A program made the translations under genes and the position numbers. A DNA stretch of 64,000 nucleotides, from positions 1 through 64,000 of the forward strand of contig JAQBYN010000007.1 of NCBI GenBank assembly GCA_027622715.1. Direction: 5' to 3'. The stretch comes from Pseudomonadota bacterium (GTDB lineage Bacteria > Pseudomonadota > Alphaproteobacteria > SHVP01). Each line of letters begins with the position of its first letter. Positions within the stretch are counted from its first letter, which is position 1. This document shows, one piece after another, positions 7,662 through 16,218 of the stretch. Below the pieces are notes generated by a model. It did not search any database. It saw nothing but the letters and a program-made list of their open reading frames with translations, and was not told the origin of the DNA.

Positions 7662-10466
7662 GTGGGTAGCAACGCGAAACTTGGCTTGGCGGCACTTTCA
7701 GTATTCCTGCTGGCGCACACCGCAGGCGCACTGGCCCAAACGCGTAGCGACATCGGGGTCGCCGCGGCGGTGAACCCGCAGGCGGAGGGTACCCCTGCGG
7801 ACGGTGAGACCCGCACGCTTCGCGTCGGCGTCAATGTCCAATCGAATGAACGCATCGTCACCGCTGAAGGCGGCCAAGCGCAGATGCTGTTCATCGACGA
7901 GAGCACGTTTACCATCGGCCCCAACTCCGATGTGGTGCTGGACGAATTTGTGTTTGACCCCGACACCGGCACCGGGCGGATCGCGCTGACAGCGACCAAG
8001 GGCGTGTTTCGCATGGTCGGCGGCAAAATCAGCAAGCGGACGCCCGTGACGTTGAAAACACCCACTGCCGTGATCGGTATTCGTGGCGGTATTGCGCTGG
8101 TCAACGTCGCAGCCAACGGCTCGACCCAGGCAACATTTTTGTTCGGCGACGCGATGACGGTCGGCACAGCCGGCGGCAACCTGTCGGTCACGCGGCCGGG
8201 CTTTTCGGTAACGGCAGCAAGCGCCAGCGCACCGCCGTCCAATCCCGTGCAGGCAACCGGCGATCAGTTAAGTGCGTCGTTGGGCACGCTGGAAGGCAGC
8301 GCGCCACCGGCAGACGAAGGTGGCGGTGAGTCGGCTGGCGGTGGGCAAGTACCGACCAACCAGAATGTCGCGGCGTCAAATATCGGTGCTCTGGGATCGA
8401 ATAGCGCCCCGAACGCGCTTGGCGCGGCGGCGCCGCCGCCGCCGCCGGTAGGGGGCGGTCAAACCGGCGAACAGACTGGTCAAGCAGCGGGCAGACAGGC
8501 GCAGCAAAACAACACGCTGCAGAGTAGCGACAATCTCGGGTTTAGCATTTCCCGCAACTTCGTCGGACGCATCACGCATGCGACGCGGCTCGCCGGATCG
8601 ACCTCATCGACTTTGACCTTCGGTCTCGACCGGCCGCAGGGCAGTCTGGATAAACCGTTCCAAACGTCTTCGGTGTCGGGTATTGTCCGACGAAAGGACG
8701 CTGGTGCCCGTCAAGGTGCCGGGGTGTTTTCCGCGAATTTGGGCTCGTCCGGCTTCTTTAGGGCGCCGTTGGCCGCAGGGACCAAAACCGGCATCAGCGC
8801 GACGAGCCAACCGTTTGGCAGTGGCACCTTGACGGGCACCAGCGTCCTTTCGTCGGACAATCAATTCATTCTCTACGAACTCACCGATCAGGCCGACAAT
8901 CATAGGGTCTTGGCGTTCGCCGGGATCCCGACGACGACATTTCCGACCACCGGTGCGACCTTCTATAAAGCCCGCGACGACTTCATCTTGGGGTCGAGGG
9001 TGGTGGGCCTGCCGGCCGCTGACGGTGGTAACCTCGCTGTTACGTCATCCGATACAAACGCGGCAATCTACTGGAATACATCGTTGTCGACGACAGCACA
9101 GCGGCCCTTCGCAGCTATCTTGGGCGGCGTGGTGGGCACCGGCGCATCGCAACAAATGGCTTTTTCGTTGTTTGTCGGGCAGGTCAAAACGGACACGACC
9201 GGGACGGTGATCGAGGGCAATTTCGGTGGCTTTTCGTATCTCACCGGGGACGGCGCCTCGCCAAGGCTGTTTGACGGCCGATTCGAGAGCGCTTGCAACT
9301 GCGACAACACCATCGCGACCGAGACGGAGTACGATTTCTATGGCACCAACGCTGCCCACTTCATCATATCGAGCGGCGATCTTCCCAACACCAGCACGCT
9401 GTCCCCGTTCGAGCGTTTCCGCGGAGTCGAAACGGTCCAAAAGTACAACCCGGCGATCAACTTCAACGCCGCGACGGACACCCTGACGACGCGTAGCGCG
9501 CACCTGGCGTCGAACACCGGGGTCACCTTCAACCGACAGCTCACCGGTTTCGTTGCCGGTGTCGGCGCCTCCATCGTCCAGTCCGGCGGCGCCGTGACGC
9601 CCTTCACGTTCAATAGCCGTCTCGTCGACCCCAACGGGGTCAAGATTCAAACCGACCCCAATACCAACAAGATCACCTCGACGTTCGATATGGTCAAATC
9701 GAACGGCGGCAGCGATGTGCTTTTTGTCACGATGGGCGACAAGGACACCCGGTTCGGCACTTCGCCCGCGACCAGCGGCAAAAGCGCTTTCTTCGATGAT
9801 GAAACATTTGCTTCGACAGTGGACTGTGATGGCACGACCGCCTGTACGGGCGTTGCAACCTTTAACGGTGGTCCCGCGCAAGACGGCATTGTCACGATGG
9901 TCACCACCGACGACATTAGGGGACTGACCGGTACGTATGCCAATTGCACCTATTGCAGCTGGGGCCTGATCCGCGGCGAAATCGCGCCCTCATCGCCGCT
10001 GACGTTCGAACGGTTCACCGGTTTCTGGACCGCCGGGGCGGTGCAGGACCTAGCGCAGATTCCCGCGACCGGCACGGCAACCTACGGCGGGCATATGGTG
10101 GCGTTCGTCAACAATAACGGCGCACAGTATATCGAACATGGCAACACGTCGGTCAGCGTGAACTTTGCGGGCTCGGGCACCAACGGCACGATGACCGTCA
10201 GCAATTTCGACGGCGGCGGGTTCACGAGTACATTCAGCGCGGTCACGGCGACGTCGCCAGGCCACGTGTTTACTGGGTCGATGACCGGCACGGGTGCATT
10301 GTCCTCAGTGACGGGCTCTATGGCCGGATCCTTCTTCACCAACGCTGCGGGTCAAGCGGTCGCGGGCATGGGCGGCAAGGTCTTCGGCTATGGCACCGTG
10401 GGCGGCAACGCCTACCGCTTTGGCGGCATTCATTTGGAAACCTGCACCACCGGCGCCTGCCAATAG
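7662..10466 (+). CDS. secreted FecR-domain protein with TbpB-like C-terminal barrel
   Basis: 934 aa. A cleavable signal peptide without lipobox (about residues 1-26) precedes a FecR domain at about 48-155, with IALTATKGVFRMVGGKI and TPTAVIGIRGG. A Gly/Ala/Pro-rich linker follows, including a run of five Pro encoded by a GCC-type repeat. A long Ser/Thr/Gly-rich middle leads to a C-terminal region resembling the TbpB beta-barrel (TATYGGHMVAF, then GSMAGSFFTNAAGQAVAGMG and GGKVFGYG). There are no sigma/anti-sigma partners, so FecR here is probably a ligand or surface domain. GTG start with GGGAG box, 19 bp after the Slam-like gene. Absence of a lipobox fits an unlipidated secreted cargo. Codons 341-353 and 388-400 form a perfect inverted repeat. 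Confidence 0.75.
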   Translation: MGSNAKLGLAALSVFLLAHTAGALAQTRSDIGVAAAVNPQAEGTPADGETRTLRVGVNVQSNERIVTAEGGQAQMLFIDESTFTIGPNSDVVLDEFVFDPDTGTGRIALTATKGVFRMVGGKISKRTPVTLKTPTAVIGIRGGIALVNVAANGSTQATFLFGDAMTVGTAGGNLSVTRPGFSVTAASASAPPSNPVQATGDQLSASLGTLEGSAPPADEGGGESAGGGQVPTNQNVAASNIGALGSNSAPNALGAAAPPPPPVGGGQTGEQTGQAAGRQAQQNNTLQSSDNLGFSISRNFVGRITHATRLAGSTSSTLTFGLDRPQGSLDKPFQTSSVSGIVRRKDAGARQGAGVFSANLGSSGFFRAPLAAGTKTGISATSQPFGSGTLTGTSVLSSDNQFILYELTDQADNHRVLAFAGIPTTTFPTTGATFYKARDDFILGSRVVGLPAADGGNLAVTSSDTNAAIYWNTSLSTTAQRPFAAILGGVVGTGASQQMAFSLFVGQVKTDTTGTVIEGNFGGFSYLTGDGASPRLFDGRFESACNCDNTIATETEYDFYGTNAAHFIISSGDLPNTSTLSPFERFRGVETVQKYNPAINFNAATDTLTTRSAHLASNTGVTFNRQLTGFVAGVGASIVQSGGAVTPFTFNSRLVDPNGVKIQTDPNTNKITSTFDMVKSNGGSDVLFVTMGDKDTRFGTSPATSGKSAFFDDETFASTVDCDGTTACTGVATFNGGPAQDGIVTMVTTDDIRGLTGTYANCTYCSWGLIRGEIAPSSPLTFERFTGFWTAGAVQDLAQIPATGTATYGGHMVAFVNNNGAQYIEHGNTSVSVNFAGSGTNGTMTVSNFDGGGFTSTFSAVTATSPGHVFTGSMTGTGALSSVTGSMAGSFFTNAAGQAVAGMGGKVFGYGTVGGNAYRFGGIHLETCTTGACQ
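8682..8861. repeat. perfect 39-bp inverted repeat within the FecR-domain gene
   Basis: Arm 1 (8682-8720) and arm 2 (8823-8861) are exact reverse complements over all 39 bases; the bases on either side do not match. The interior is 102 bp. Both arms are 13 whole codons in the gene's phase and the interior is 34 whole codons, so inversion between the arms would keep the gene open. The alternative interior contains no stop. Such perfection implies recent origin, gene conversion or active inversion. Confidence 0.95.
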
Positions 10467-10609
10467 CTGCACGCGCTGGCCAACCGACCGCCGCGGGGAC
10501 TTTCCATCGGCAACGGATTGGTGCGCCGCTAATCCGACTGCCCGCCGCTAGCTTCCTGGGAACTGGGCCCGTGGCCGACAATTAAACGCAGCAACTTGGT
10601 CGGCCCGGC
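10467..10609. other. 143-bp convergent intergenic region, no recognised element
   Basis: Lies between the end of the FecR-domain gene and the end of the phosphodiesterase gene on the other strand. I saw no clear intrinsic terminator with a T-run and no coding potential. A weak GGCCGAC...GTCGGCC pairing around 10572-10605 has too long a loop to be convincing. Confidence 0.4.
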
Positions 10610-11371
10610 CTAGTCCGCGACAACCCTCATCGCTTGGCTGGCGACACCGGCGCCCTCTGAGACTCGGTGCAGCATGTACAGGGGATCGTCATGCGCCTCG
10701 GTGCCGCCGCCACTCCGGCGGACGTCAACAGCAATGCTCGGCATGACGCTGGCTTTGGTGCCGGCCCAATCGCGTTCAACGAGGCAATGGACGTGACCAC
10801 AGAGCAAGCGCGCGACTTGGGCGTGGCGGCTGACCACGTCGGTAAGCGCCGCGGCATCCGCGGACTCGCCGTAGCCGCCGATGTAGTGGTCGTCGATGTC
10901 GAATGGTGGGTGGTGGATGAATAGCAGCGTCGGCCTGTTCGGCTGCGCGCTCAGGACCGCGTCAAGCCAGGCGATGCGCGCAGGGCAAAACACGCCTTGG
11001 CGTTCGCCGCTCAAGGTCGAGTCGAGGGCGACTAAGCGCACGTCATGACCCTCAACCGTGTAGTGAAGAAAGTCGCCGGCCCCCGGCAAATATGATTTGT
11101 CGGCAAAGGCGGTTCGCAGCACCGCTTTGTCATCCCGGTTGCCGGGGATCAGGTAGAGCGGCGCCTCGAGCGGCGCTAGCAACGCGCGCAGCCGCGCATA
11201 TTCATCTGGGTCGCCGTGCTGGACGGTATCGCCGGTGAATATCACCGCATCGGGGTGCTGACGGTTTATGTCCGCGACGCAGCGCCGTAGGCCGTCGGCC
11301 CGACTTTGCGCCGCGGCATGATCCGAGTCCGGCGCGAGAATGTGCGTATCGCTGATTTGGGCAATGAGCAT
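10610..11371 (-). CDS. metallophosphoesterase, CpdA-like (cAMP phosphodiesterase family)
   Basis: 253-aa class III cyclic nucleotide phosphodiesterase-type calcineurin fold. All metal-binding motifs are visible: D8-x-H10 in ISDTH, the GDTVQHGD block, GNRD, HHPP and GHVH. Family members hydrolyse cAMP or other phosphodiesters in the cytoplasm, and no signal peptide is present. It stands alone on the minus strand, 69 bp downstream of aprA's stop, with no sign that it shares a function with the sulfur genes. ATG start at 11371 begins MLIAQISDTH, the usual start of CpdA-like proteins. Substrate could be cAMP or a lipid/nucleotide diester. Confidence 0.85.
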   Translation of the reverse strand: MLIAQISDTHILAPDSDHAAAQSRADGLRRCVADINRQHPDAVIFTGDTVQHGDPDEYARLRALLAPLEAPLYLIPGNRDDKAVLRTAFADKSYLPGAGDFLHYTVEGHDVRLVALDSTLSGERQGVFCPARIAWLDAVLSAQPNRPTLLFIHHPPFDIDDHYIGGYGESADAAALTDVVSRHAQVARLLCGHVHCLVERDWAGTKASVMPSIAVDVRRSGGGTEAHDDPLYMLHRVSEGAGVASQAMRVVAD

Positions 11372-11440
11372 TGAAACTGACTATCGCGGCGACGCCGGTC
11401 GGGTCAACGCGACCGGCACCCGCCCTTCAGCAACCGGCGA

Positions 11441-13285
11441 TCAATCGACGATGTGATACACGGGAGCTTTTTCCATATCCCACGATCCGGATTCTTTGTC
11501 GTAGCGGGACAAGGTGAAGCAGTGCCAATCGGTGTCGTCCAGCTTCGGATGATCGGCGCGGTAGTAGTAGCCCGGCCAGCGCGTTTCCTTGCGGTACATC
11601 GTGTGATGAGTCACACACTCCGACGCCAAGACCCGGTGCTGCAATTCCCATGCGCGTTGGAGCTGGTGAAGGTCTTCCGCGCCAAGAAACGCGAGGTCTT
11701 CTTTCAGCATCGTCAGCAACTCAAGCCCACGGTCAAGAAGCGGCTGGTTGGTCGTGTAGTGGGCGCTGATCCCGCCAACGTATTCGTCCATGATCTTTTC
11801 GAGCCGCTGCAGACCATGAATTGGCAACAGGTAGCTCGGCGACACGGTGCCGCCGACGATTTCGTTGCGGCCCACCGCATAGGTATCCAAGGGCTGAAAG
11901 ATCACCTTCTTGAGGTCTTCGTACTCCGCTTCACTGACCTCAGGCTGCTCATTACCAAGATCGGTTATATATTTAACCGCTGCCTTGGCCGCGATGCGGC
12001 CTTCGGTAAACGACCCCGATGAAAACTTGTGCGCCGTGCCACCGATGGTGTCGCCCGCGCCGAAAAGCCCGTCGATCGTCATCATCCGGTTGTAACCCCA
12101 CTGGTACTCGTCGGGGGCGTAGTCTTCCGGCCCGCTCGCCCACGCGCCGGAGCAGGTGGCGTGTGAGCCCATGACGTAAGGCTCGGACGTGGTCAGCTCG
12201 GGATTGGTTTCTTTCGGATCAATATTCTGGGACGCCCAGACCACCGCTTGCCCGATCGTCATGCCGAGGAAGTTCTCCCAGCCAACAGTCTCTTTGTGTG
12301 GGTCCTGAAAGGCCTCCTTCGTCACCATGCGGATCGGGCCGCGGCCTGCCTTGACCTCCTCCAAGAGGGCATGGTTGCGCAGGCAAGTCGGCACCGGATG
12401 ACGATCGACATAATCACCCACGATTTCCTTGAGCGAATCGTACCATTTGGGCTCGTAGTCTTCGCCGTAAGCGTTTTGGGTGTAGGTCTTGAGATGTAGG
12501 AAGTAGGCACCGACCGGACCGTAGCCGTCCTTGAATCGGGTGAGGACGATCCGGTTTTCCATCTGCGTCATCTTGGCCCCGGCAAGGATCGGCAGCGCGT
12601 AGGCCGAGGCACTACTCCACGGCGCGTACCAGGTGCGTCCCATGCCTTCGCCGACGGCGCGCGGCTTGAAAATGTGCGAGGCGCCACCGGCGCATACGAT
12701 GACAGCCTTGGCGCGGAAGACGTAGAAATTGCCGTCCCGCACGTTGAATCCGACAGCACCGGCAACCCGGTTGGGCTTGGTTTTGTCCATCAGCAAATGG
12801 GTAATCATGATCCGGTTGTAGACTTCGGTCGCGGCTTTGCGCGCGGCTTCGGCGACGATCGGCTTGTAGCTCTCGCCGTGAATCATGATCTGCCACTTGC
12901 CTTCACGCACGTACCGCCCGGTCTCCGGGTCCTTCATGATCGGAAGGCCCCACTCCTCGAACTTATGCACCGACGAGTCGACATGACGGGCGATGTCGTA
13001 ACCCAGATCCTCGCGCACCAGCCCCATGAGGTCGTTTCGCGCGTAGCGGACGTGGTCCTCGGGCTGGTTCTCGTCCCACTGCATACCCATGTAGCAGTTG
13101 ATCGCGTACAGGCCCTGCGCGACAGCGCCGCTGCGCTCGATGTTTGCTTTCTCGACGCAAACGATCTTCAGGTCGCGCCCCCAATACCGTGATTCGTAGG
13201 TCGCGCCGCAACCCGCCATCCCGCCACCAATGACGAGGATGTCCGAATCGACAAAAATCGTTTTTCTGCGTGAGAATAGGCCCAT
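11441..13285 (-). CDS. aprA: adenylylsulfate (APS) reductase alpha subunit
   Basis: 614-aa FAD-containing catalytic subunit interconverting APS and sulfite plus AMP in the cytoplasm. The FAD dinucleotide-binding motif VIGGGMAGCGATYES is near residue 18-32, and NIERSGAVAQGLYAINCYMG matches the AprA active-site region. Length agrees with AprA (about 620). Its ATG overlaps the aprB stop (TAATG), giving strict coupling of the heterodimer. It is the last gene of sat-aprM-aprB-aprA. With AprM rather than QmoABC beside it and no dsrAB, the oxidative direction (sulfite to APS) is most likely. The operon order apart from the small interval after sat is compact. Confidence 0.97.
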   Translation of the reverse strand: MGLFSRRKTIFVDSDILVIGGGMAGCGATYESRYWGRDLKIVCVEKANIERSGAVAQGLYAINCYMGMQWDENQPEDHVRYARNDLMGLVREDLGYDIARHVDSSVHKFEEWGLPIMKDPETGRYVREGKWQIMIHGESYKPIVAEAARKAATEVYNRIMITHLLMDKTKPNRVAGAVGFNVRDGNFYVFRAKAVIVCAGGASHIFKPRAVGEGMGRTWYAPWSSASAYALPILAGAKMTQMENRIVLTRFKDGYGPVGAYFLHLKTYTQNAYGEDYEPKWYDSLKEIVGDYVDRHPVPTCLRNHALLEEVKAGRGPIRMVTKEAFQDPHKETVGWENFLGMTIGQAVVWASQNIDPKETNPELTTSEPYVMGSHATCSGAWASGPEDYAPDEYQWGYNRMMTIDGLFGAGDTIGGTAHKFSSGSFTEGRIAAKAAVKYITDLGNEQPEVSEAEYEDLKKVIFQPLDTYAVGRNEIVGGTVSPSYLLPIHGLQRLEKIMDEYVGGISAHYTTNQPLLDRGLELLTMLKEDLAFLGAEDLHQLQRAWELQHRVLASECVTHHTMYRKETRWPGYYYRADHPKLDDTDWHCFTLSRYDKESGSWDMEKAPVYHIVD

Positions 13286-13746
13286 TAGAGTATTCCCTGC
13301 ACGAGTTGGCTCCGCTTCAGCGCCGGCAAACGCTCGATATTGAGCGCTAGTGGTTCATGCGCGAGCTCTTGGCTCATCAATGCGTCCCTGCTGGGAACGT
13401 CGTAGTCTGATGCAGACTTAATCGATCCCCACGGCGTGGTGCGGATCGGCGAGACGAAATTCTTTTCGCGGCCATCGCGGAACTTGAGCCGCCACGAAAT
13501 TGTCCCCTTGGCCTCCTCGCGTAGCACCCGAACGCTGTGCCCTAGAGGCGCGAAGTCAGCATAGCCGCGCACGTCGATGGCGTTTTGCGGACATGCTTTC
13601 ACGCAGGAATAACATTCCCAGCACATATTGGGTTCGATGTTAACTGCCCGGCGATAGGTGGTATCGATGTGCATGATGTCGGATGGGCAAATATCGACGC
13701 AGTGGCCGCACCCATCGCAACTCGCCATATAAACAAATGTCGGCAT
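13285..13746 (-). CDS. aprB: APS reductase beta subunit, two [4Fe-4S] clusters
   Basis: 153-aa ferredoxin-like electron-transfer subunit. Cluster ligands are C10, C13, C16, C20 (CDGCGHCVDIC) and C42, C45, C48, C52 (CWECYSCVKAC). The long C-terminal tail after about residue 70 wraps the alpha subunit in known structures and is present here (GREKNFVSPIRTTPWGSIKS). It takes the two electrons from sulfite oxidation at AprA and hands them to the membrane, here presumably AprM. It overlaps aprA by one base and follows aprM by 43 bp. Confidence 0.96.
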   Translation of the reverse strand: MPTFVYMASCDGCGHCVDICPSDIMHIDTTYRRAVNIEPNMCWECYSCVKACPQNAIDVRGYADFAPLGHSVRVLREEAKGTISWRLKFRDGREKNFVSPIRTTPWGSIKSASDYDVPSRDALMSQELAHEPLALNIERLPALKRSQLVQGIL

Positions 13747-13789
13747 GCGACTCCGTTACCTCCTGAACCAAACGATGGGCTGATCGATA

Positions 13790-14575
13790 TTAATAATGTC
13801 GTGGCTGCTCGCGCGCGGTGCCAAAGATTTCCGGTTGGTCGGCAGGCGCCGGCAGGTTGCTCCGCGAGCCGTCTGCCTGCGCGATCCGCTTTTGGAAGGC
13901 CGCCGCGGGCTTGTAGAACATATGCGCGAACTTGGACCACGGAATGGAGCCAAAGAGTATTGTCGTGGCCAGAAGATACAGACCCAGGAACACGCTCGAC
14001 CAGCCGCTACCGGTCGATTGCACATACGCCCAAATCAAGCCCAACGTGGTGCTGGCGAGCAGCGACAGGATGAACAGGTCGGCGCGAATGAGGCGAAACC
14101 GAGAATGACCCTCGGCGACGACATCGACCCGGATAAAGAACCAGAACCAGTCCCCGCCAAGACAGACCAACAGGGCCCCGATGTACCACAGCAGCGGCAC
14201 GATCGCCGGCGTGGGGGTCGCGGTAGTCGGGTACCAAAACACCATAATGACCGTTGTGATCACGTAAGCGACGAAGCCATACATCGTCAGGAGATGAGCA
14301 ATTCTGCGCCGCGGGTTGCAAAATTCGCCCGACGTGAGGCCTTCGACAACGGCGGTTTGGATCGCCAGAGACGCGGTTGCCCCGGCGCTCACGGGCTTCG
14401 TCCCGCGCTTTTTTGCCGCCCGCCAATTGTTGAAGAAATACGTGGCGCTCTTCTTATGCACGACGTCGAACAGCGTCCCACCCACGACCAAAAGGATCAT
14501 GATGACGACGTAGGTCTGGATGACGATGGGCGCTATGGAGCCCGAAAGTTCGGCAAAGGGATTGCTGGACAGCAT
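13790..14575 (-). CDS. aprM: APS reductase membrane anchor subunit AprM
   Basis: 261-aa integral membrane protein with about five hydrophobic spans (near residues 14-36, 88-112, 120-145, 163-183 and 190-212), ending in a polar cytoplasmic tail. It lies directly before aprBA, as in aprMBA operons of sulfur oxidisers such as Allochromatium vinosum. There the protein is proposed to connect APS reductase to the quinone pool in place of QmoABC. His residues next to spans (RRRIAHLL, WSKFAHMFYKP) could bind heme or quinone; this is not established. Presence of AprM is the main sequence argument that the island works oxidatively. Confidence 0.85.
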   Translation of the reverse strand: MLSSNPFAELSGSIAPIVIQTYVVIMILLVVGGTLFDVVHKKSATYFFNNWRAAKKRGTKPVSAGATASLAIQTAVVEGLTSGEFCNPRRRIAHLLTMYGFVAYVITTVIMVFWYPTTATPTPAIVPLLWYIGALLVCLGGDWFWFFIRVDVVAEGHSRFRLIRADLFILSLLASTTLGLIWAYVQSTGSGWSSVFLGLYLLATTILFGSIPWSKFAHMFYKPAAAFQKRIAQADGSRSNLPAPADQPEIFGTAREQPRHY

Positions 14576-14784
14576 CTAATTACCCAAGAGTTGGCCGGTG
14601 ACGACGACGCGAGGACCGATGGTATGAGTGCCGCGAGAATACATACTTTTCCCGGTTGAGGTGCCTATACGATCGGCGACGAGATCGCCCTGCGGCGCGG
14701 GCGTGGACACTATCAGACAGCATGTTGCGTCGCCATAGGCGGAACCTCGCTTTAAGCGGCCACGGCCTGCATCTGCCCGCCGCC
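14576..14784. other. 209-bp interval between sat and aprM
   Basis: The operon is otherwise tight, but here 209 bp separate the sat stop from the aprM start. A minus-strand reading frame of 70 codons fills it exactly: its ATG overlaps the sat stop (ATGA at 14788) and its TAG abuts the aprM ATG. The translated product is Arg/Gly-rich with no recognisable motif and I cannot tell a real small gene from chance. The interval may instead carry an internal promoter or a processing site separating sat from aprMBA. Confidence 0.35.
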
Positions 14785-15957
14785 TCATTGCAGACCGTCG
14801 TAGTAATCTTTTAGCACCGCCACCACTTCGGGCCGGCTGTACTCCGCGGGAATCTGTTCACGGTTGGCGAACATCTCGCGCAATCTGGTGCCTGAGATCG
14901 CCAACCGGTCGCTATCATCGTGCGGGCAAGTCCGGCCGGTGGCCATGCTGCCGCATCTGTAGCAGTAAAACGTTACGTCGATCTTCAGCGCCTCGGTCTG
15001 CAGGCTGCCAGGGGGCAGGGTGTCGAAGATGTGGTGCGCGTCGAACGGCCCGTAGTAGCTACCAACACCGGCATGGTCGCGGCCGACCACGAGATGTGAA
15101 CAACCGAAGTTCTGGCGGAACACGGCGTGCAGCAGCGCCTCGCGCGGTCCCGCATAGCGCATCTCGATCGGATAACCGGCCTGGACGACGGTGCCGGGCA
15201 CAAAATAATTAGTGACCAGCGCGTTGATTGCACTAACCCGGACATCGGCTGGAATGTCACCTGGTTTGAGGGCGCCGAGCACCTGATGGACCAACAGCCC
15301 GTCGCAAATCTCGATGGCAATCTTGGCGAGGTATTCGTGGCTGCGGTGCATCGGGTTGCGGGTCTGGAAGGCCGCGACCTTGGACCACCCCTTTTCCAGG
15401 AACATCGCGCGCATTTCGGCTGGGCGGTAATAGAGCCCCGGGTAGGTTTCGGGAAAGTGACCTTCGGACAGCGTGCGTACCGCACCGCCCAGATTGACCG
15501 GACCCTGGTCGATCACCTTGGCGACGCCGGGATGGGCTGGATCGGTGGTGGCGAAGACCTGTGCGCATTCGAAGTCGCGGTCAATGGTGTATTTCTCCTC
15601 GACCGTTAGGATTCCGAGTAGCTCGCCGGTCTCCTGGCTGTGAAGCGCCACGTCCTCACCGATTTTGATCCCGTCCGCGAGCGCTTGGGCGCAAGACAAG
15701 GTGATCGGAATCGGCCAGAAAACGCCGTTCGCGAGCGTCATATGCGCGCAGCATCCGCGCCAATCCGCTTCACCCATGAACCCGTCGAGCGGCGTATAAG
15801 CGCCCATCCCCAGCATGAGAAGGTCCGACACCTCGCGGCTTGAAAGCGGTACGCTCTTTAGGTGTTGCGCCTGATCGGCCGCCGCCGCCCGATCACCCAC
15901 CGCCAAAAGCAACGGCTTCAGGGATCCCGCACCGTGCGGGGATACCAATGTCGACAC
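14785..15957 (-). CDS. sat: sulfate adenylyltransferase (ATP sulfurylase), dissimilatory type
   Basis: 390-aa homo-oligomeric ATP sulfurylase. The nucleotide-binding motif [11 protein letters not shown] stands for the family HxGH site, followed by [10 protein letters not shown] and [10 protein letters not shown]-terminal Cys/His set (CYRCG, TCPHD) matches the zinc site of bacterial dissimilatory Sat. It is not related to assimilatory CysDN. In sulfur oxidisers it runs APS plus pyrophosphate to sulfate plus ATP, conserving energy from the APS made by AprBA downstream. The start codon is GTG; the sequence upstream lacks a strong ribosome-binding site. It is first in the sat-aprMBA operon and divergent from the TauE gene. 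Confidence 0.96.
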   Translation of the reverse strand: MSTLVSPHGAGSLKPLLLAVGDRAAAADQAQHLKSVPLSSREVSDLLMLGMGAYTPLDGFMGEADWRGCCAHMTLANGVFWPIPITLSCAQALADGIKIGEDVALHSQETGELLGILTVEEKYTIDRDFECAQVFATTDPAHPGVAKVIDQGPVNLGGAVRTLSEGHFPETYPGLYYRPAEMRAMFLEKGWSKVAAFQTRNPMHRSHEYLAKIAIEICDGLLVHQVLGALKPGDIPADVRVSAINALVTNYFVPGTVVQAGYPIEMRYAGPREALLHAVFRQNFGCSHLVVGRDHAGVGSYYGPFDAHHIFDTLPPGSLQTEALKIDVTFYCYRCGSMATGRTCPHDDSDRLAISGTRLREMFANREQIPAEYSRPEVVAVLKDYYDGLQ

Positions 15958-16218
15958 CGCTAGGCCTGTTCGCCCTGTCGTGCTGGTACGATCGCGAAGA
16001 CGGCACGCCGGTCTGGCGCAGGTCGCCTTTTTGATGTCGTCCGGGATGTGTCGCTAAAGATGCACTGCACGGGGCGAGGACTATCGGAAAAGTTTCGAGC
16101 ACTGCCAACCAGCAGCGGGCCTTTCATTATGCTGGCCCAAAGCGCATAATCCAAGTCCTTACTGTAGTTTCTCGTTCACTTGCGTCCGGCCCGGACGCCC
16201 GGCAGGTTCTTGCCGACG
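15958..16218. promoter_or_regulatory. divergent regulatory region between sat and tauE-like gene
   Basis: 261 bp must hold promoters for both the sat-aprMBA operon and the TauE/Alph_Pro_TM pair. One dyad is clear: ATTATGC (16126-16132) pairs with GCATAAT (16144-16150) across 11 nt, placed about 70 bp before the TauE start. It could be an operator or a leader hairpin. I saw no recognisable riboswitch fold or small gene. Confidence 0.4.

Noticed and set aside
8604-8903. 99-codon minus-strand frame inside the FecR-domain gene
   Set aside because: Not a gene, but its shared peptides with the sense strand revealed the inverted repeat.
10572-10605. Hairpin terminator between the FecR and phosphodiesterase genes
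   Set aside because: The possible GGCCGAC pairing has a loop of about 18 nt and no T-run.
14785-15957. Assimilatory ATP sulfurylase (CysD/CysN)
   Set aside because: The protein is the single-chain dissimilatory-type Sat with HxGH-like and zinc motifs and is coupled to aprMBA.
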